DNA from: DAIOFH01 sp036745875
Lineage (GTDB): Bacteria; Planctomycetota; SZUA-567
Direction of reading: 5' to 3'
DNA: 16,217 bases
NCBI GenBank assembly: GCA_036745875.1
Contig: DAIOFH010000089.1
Span: 1 to 16,217, forward strand
In this document: positions 14,465 through 16,217 of the stretch, one piece after another
Layout: every line of letters begins with the position of its first letter
Numbering within the stretch: position 1 is the first letter of the stretch
Made by a program: the position numbers and the translations under genes
The notes under the pieces: model-generated
The model's database searches: none
What the model was told of the DNA's origin: nothing
Seen by the model: only the letters and a program-made list of their open reading frames with translations

Positions 14465-15793
14465 TTAACTGCCGACCGCCTCGGCGGGAAGGGCGGTGCT
14501 TTGCCTGTACGCCATGCATGCCGCGACAAAGGCCGCCAGTTCGGCCGCCGACAAGGCGAGCCAGATCGCTTCCCTGCCCCATAGCGCGGGGAATACGAAC
14601 AAAAAGACCGGAACAAGGATGACGCTTCTCAAGAGGGACAGGACAAGGGCCGGTCCGGCCTTCTGCATGGATTGCAGGTATGTGATCACCACTATCGTTA
14701 TCCCGGCGAAAACGAAGCCGGAGAAATAAGGGCCTGCCTGGGCGTGGGTGAAGGCGATGAGGTCAAAGTCGCCCGGAGTAAAGATCGCGATAAAGTGCTC
14801 GGCGAACAGGAAAACAGCGCCATACAGGACAATGCCGAAGCCGGCCACAGCCTTGAACAAAAAGGCCATCAGATCCCTGTTCCTGCCGTGTTCGTCCCTG
14901 CCGTGGAAATAACTGACCAGCGGCTGGATGCCCTGGGCAATGCCCAGGAACACCGTCAGAATGATAAGGGCAATGTAGCCGATGACCAGATAGGCGGCCA
15001 GCCCGATTTCGCCATAGCCCGCACGGGTGATGGCGATGTTGTAGAACAGGGTCACGATGCCGATGGAGAATTCCATGATAAACGAAGGAGCTCCCAGCAC
15101 AACGATGCGCTTGCTCAAACCAACCGAAAGCTTGGGCCAGGCGAAAGCGAGCGCGCCTTTTTTCTTGAGGAAATGCGGAAGAAGGATAAGGGCGCTGAAA
15201 ACGGGACCGAGAGCAGTGGCAAGGGCTGCGCCGCCAATCCCCATGTCCAGGGGATAGAGGAACACGTAATCCAGGATGATATTGGAAACCGCTCCGATGG
15301 CAAGGGCGTACATGGCCAGCTTCGGACTGTTGTCCGCCCTCGCGAGGGAACTCAGGACAAAGCTGAAGATGAGGAACGGCGAACCGGTGACTATGTACCA
15401 AAGGTAGGTAATCGCCTCGTCCATGATGTCGGGCGTCGATCCGAGGGCGGCAGCCAGCTGGTAAATAAACACATTGCCCAGGATGGCTATGGCGACAGCC
15501 ATCAGGGCGGAAAGGACAAGGGAAAGGTTGAACGCCTCGTTCGCTTTTTTCTTGTTGCCGGAACCGAAGCTGGACGAGACGATGATGCTTGCCCCAACCG
15601 AGACGGCGAGGGACAGGGCGATAAGGATTTCCAGCACGGGGACGGAAATCGCCGCGGCCGCCATGGCGTTACGCCTGAGCCTGTTGCCTATGAACATGCC
15701 GTCCACGATCAGGTACGCGGAGTTCAGCAGTAGCCCGATCATTTGGGGAACTGCGTATTTGACAAACAGCCTGGATGGTTTTTCCCTATACAT
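14465..15793 (-). CDS. MATE-family multidrug/sodium antiporter
   Basis: Multidrug and toxic compound extrusion transporter, 442 residues from the ATG at 15793, the usual length, with about twelve hydrophobic segments in two MatE halves. Typical features are the N-terminal YAVPQMIGLLLNSAYLIVDGMFIGN (first helices, D in VDGMFIG), PVLEILIALSLAVSVGASI, and a second half beginning LGAPSFIMEFSIGIVTLFYNIAI. The family exports drugs or metabolites in exchange for Na+ or H+; substrate and ion are not readable. The GTG at 15841 in the same frame was rejected because its added 16 residues are encoded by the hairpin and T-run. GGAG lies 6 nt before the ATG. A long leader with a terminator-like hairpin precedes it. 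Confidence 0.92.
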   Translation of the reverse strand: MYREKPSRLFVKYAVPQMIGLLLNSAYLIVDGMFIGNRLRRNAMAAAAISVPVLEILIALSLAVSVGASIIVSSSFGSGNKKKANEAFNLSLVLSALMAVAIAILGNVFIYQLAAALGSTPDIMDEAITYLWYIVTGSPFLIFSFVLSSLARADNSPKLAMYALAIGAVSNIILDYVFLYPLDMGIGGAALATALGPVFSALILLPHFLKKKGALAFAWPKLSVGLSKRIVVLGAPSFIMEFSIGIVTLFYNIAITRAGYGEIGLAAYLVIGYIALIILTVFLGIAQGIQPLVSYFHGRDEHGRNRDLMAFLFKAVAGFGIVLYGAVFLFAEHFIAIFTPGDFDLIAFTHAQAGPYFSGFVFAGITIVVITYLQSMQKAGPALVLSLLRSVILVPVFLFVFPALWGREAIWLALSAAELAAFVAACMAYRQSTALPAEAVGS

Positions 15794-15811
15794 GGTTGCT
15801 CCAAAAAAATA

Positions 15812-15836
15812 GGGGCAGACCCCTGGGGTCTGCCCC
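15812..15836 (-). terminator. Terminator-like hairpin in the MATE gene leader
   Basis: On the minus strand a perfect 12-bp palindrome (15812-15823 with 15825-15836, one central base; in practice about a 9-bp stem with a 7-nt loop) is followed by TATTTTTTT, then GGAGCAACC and the ATG of the MATE gene. It therefore has the form of an intrinsic terminator placed directly before the ribosome-binding site. It could be an attenuator for the exporter gene or a terminator of some upstream minus-strand transcript. Confidence 0.65.
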
Positions 15837-15862
15837 GACACATCCTAGTAATACCGCGAAAC

Positions 15863-15884
15863 CGCAAAATTATTAATTTTCGCG
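15863..15884 (-). other. Second stem-loop in the MATE leader
   Basis: On the minus strand CGC, a bulged G and AAAATT pair with AATTTT and GCG around a 3-nt loop, giving about 9 bp. It lies 27 nt before the terminator-like hairpin. It could be part of an alternative fold, but I do not recognise a known riboswitch class. Confidence 0.35.
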
Positions 15885-15979
15885 CAAAAATCCTGCGGCG
15901 CCTGATGAATTAACTTCCTCGTGTTTCAAACATCTTCCGACAAACGTATGTCTTTCGGTCCAGCATTTCCTTCCTCGCC

Positions 15980-16006
15980 ACTATAAATTTGGGGAGGCAA
16001 TGTCAA
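15980..16006 (-). promoter_or_regulatory. Likely sigma70-type promoter of the MATE-GNAT unit
   Basis: On the minus strand a perfect TTGACA (16001-16006) is followed after 15 nt by TATAGT (15980-15985). The spacing is shorter than the optimum of 17. The predicted start near 15973 gives an untranslated leader of about 180 nt before the ATG at 15793. Confidence 0.5.
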
Positions 16007-16100
16007 GGAAAATAAATTTATCACATAAAAAAAGACAGGGGAAACGCATCTAAATTAATGATTTTGGAGCATAGTTGTTTTTAAAAATGGGTATGTTTAT

Positions 16101-16180
16101 CCCATAGCGGAGGCAAGGCGACCTGGACCCCGGCAACTGCGGATGCTTTTCGCACTGTTCCATGCAACCCCGCCGGGGTG
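16101..16180 (-). repeat. Intergenic repeat, long arm, right copy (inverted)
   Basis: This is the reverse complement of 1-81 with a 41-nt identical core (16105-16145 against 37-77), and it ends in the same CCCC-GCC-GGGG hairpin and CACCCC boundary. The block nearest the core edge reads CCCATAGCGGAGGCAA, one base from the CCCGTAGCGGAGGCAA of copies A and B. The second block, AAAATAGTCGTGTACAGT, is not found beside it. Confidence 0.85.
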
Positions 16181-16217
16181 ACGAAAGTGGGGGTCTGCGG
16201 CGTTTTCGGGGCAGAGA

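Larger units (their letters stand above)
15794..16217. other. Gene-free right end
   Basis: This 424-nt stretch holds the MATE leader and promoter (15794-16006), an AT-rich stretch (about 16007-16100) with no recognised element, the inverted long repeat arm at 16101-16180, and 37 nt of unmatched sequence to the window edge. I find no convincing small gene. Confidence 0.6.

Noticed and set aside
14672..15733. A 353-codon open frame on the plus strand, rich in charged residues
   Set aside because: It is antisense to the MATE gene. Its polar composition is what the reverse complement of hydrophobic codons gives.
15794..15841. Longer GTG start for the MATE protein at 15841
   Set aside because: The added codons would be made of the hairpin and T-run. 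GGAG is correctly placed before the ATG at 15793.
1..16217. Mobile element bounded by the inverted end repeats
   Set aside because: No transposase, integrase or phage gene lies inside, the content is mostly housekeeping operons, and parts of the same repeat also occur at 13822 and 896.

Overview
The window looks like bacterial chromosome, probably from an anaerobe. Three of its enzymes are radical-SAM or ferredoxin-dependent types typical of anaerobic metabolism: an indolepyruvate:ferredoxin oxidoreductase, ThiH (used in place of the oxygen-dependent ThiO), and a spore-photoproduct-lyase-like radical SAM protein. Shine-Dalgarno sequences are GGAG/AGGAGG-like and promoters resemble sigma70 sites. 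The DNA is GC-rich by eye. I cannot name the phylum. A FloA flotillin beside an NfeD protease occurs in several phyla, including Firmicutes and the PVC group.

Layout. (1) Positions 1-186 are gene-free and carry an intergenic repeat. (2) Positions 187-7189 form a tight minus-strand operon behind a good sigma70-type promoter at 7222-7250. Read in transcription order it holds an NfeD membrane serine protease, a nitroreductase, a FloA flotillin, an acidic hypothetical protein, queE, a CxxCxxCC metal-binding protein, miaB, and a single-pass membrane protein with TPR-like helices. It combines membrane-microdomain functions (NfeD, FloA) with tRNA modification (QueE, MiaB). (3) Divergent from it, 7286-8024 is a methyltransferase whose frame is broken by one extra G. 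(4) After an intrinsic terminator comes the plus-strand run iorA-iorB-fmt-thiH-SPL-like radical SAM (8185-13681). (5) Positions 13682-13931 are gene-free, with a UUCG hairpin and a second copy of the repeat. (6) On the minus strand a MATE exporter (14465-15793) is followed by a GNAT acetyltransferase whose frame is broken by one missing A. (7) Positions 15794-16217 hold the MATE leader, with a promoter and a terminator-like hairpin against the ribosome-binding site, and then an inverted copy of the repeat found at the left edge.

Points most worth a second look. First, a dispersed multi-block intergenic repeat family, including an inverted pair at the two window ends that shares 41 identical bases. 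Second, the leader of the MATE gene, which has the layout of a transcription attenuator or riboswitch. Third, two single-base homopolymer frameshifts that restore clean family-like C-termini when repaired. Fourth, an orphan thiH paired with a cysteine-rich radical SAM protein. I did not find a defence system, CRISPR array, transposase or phage genes.
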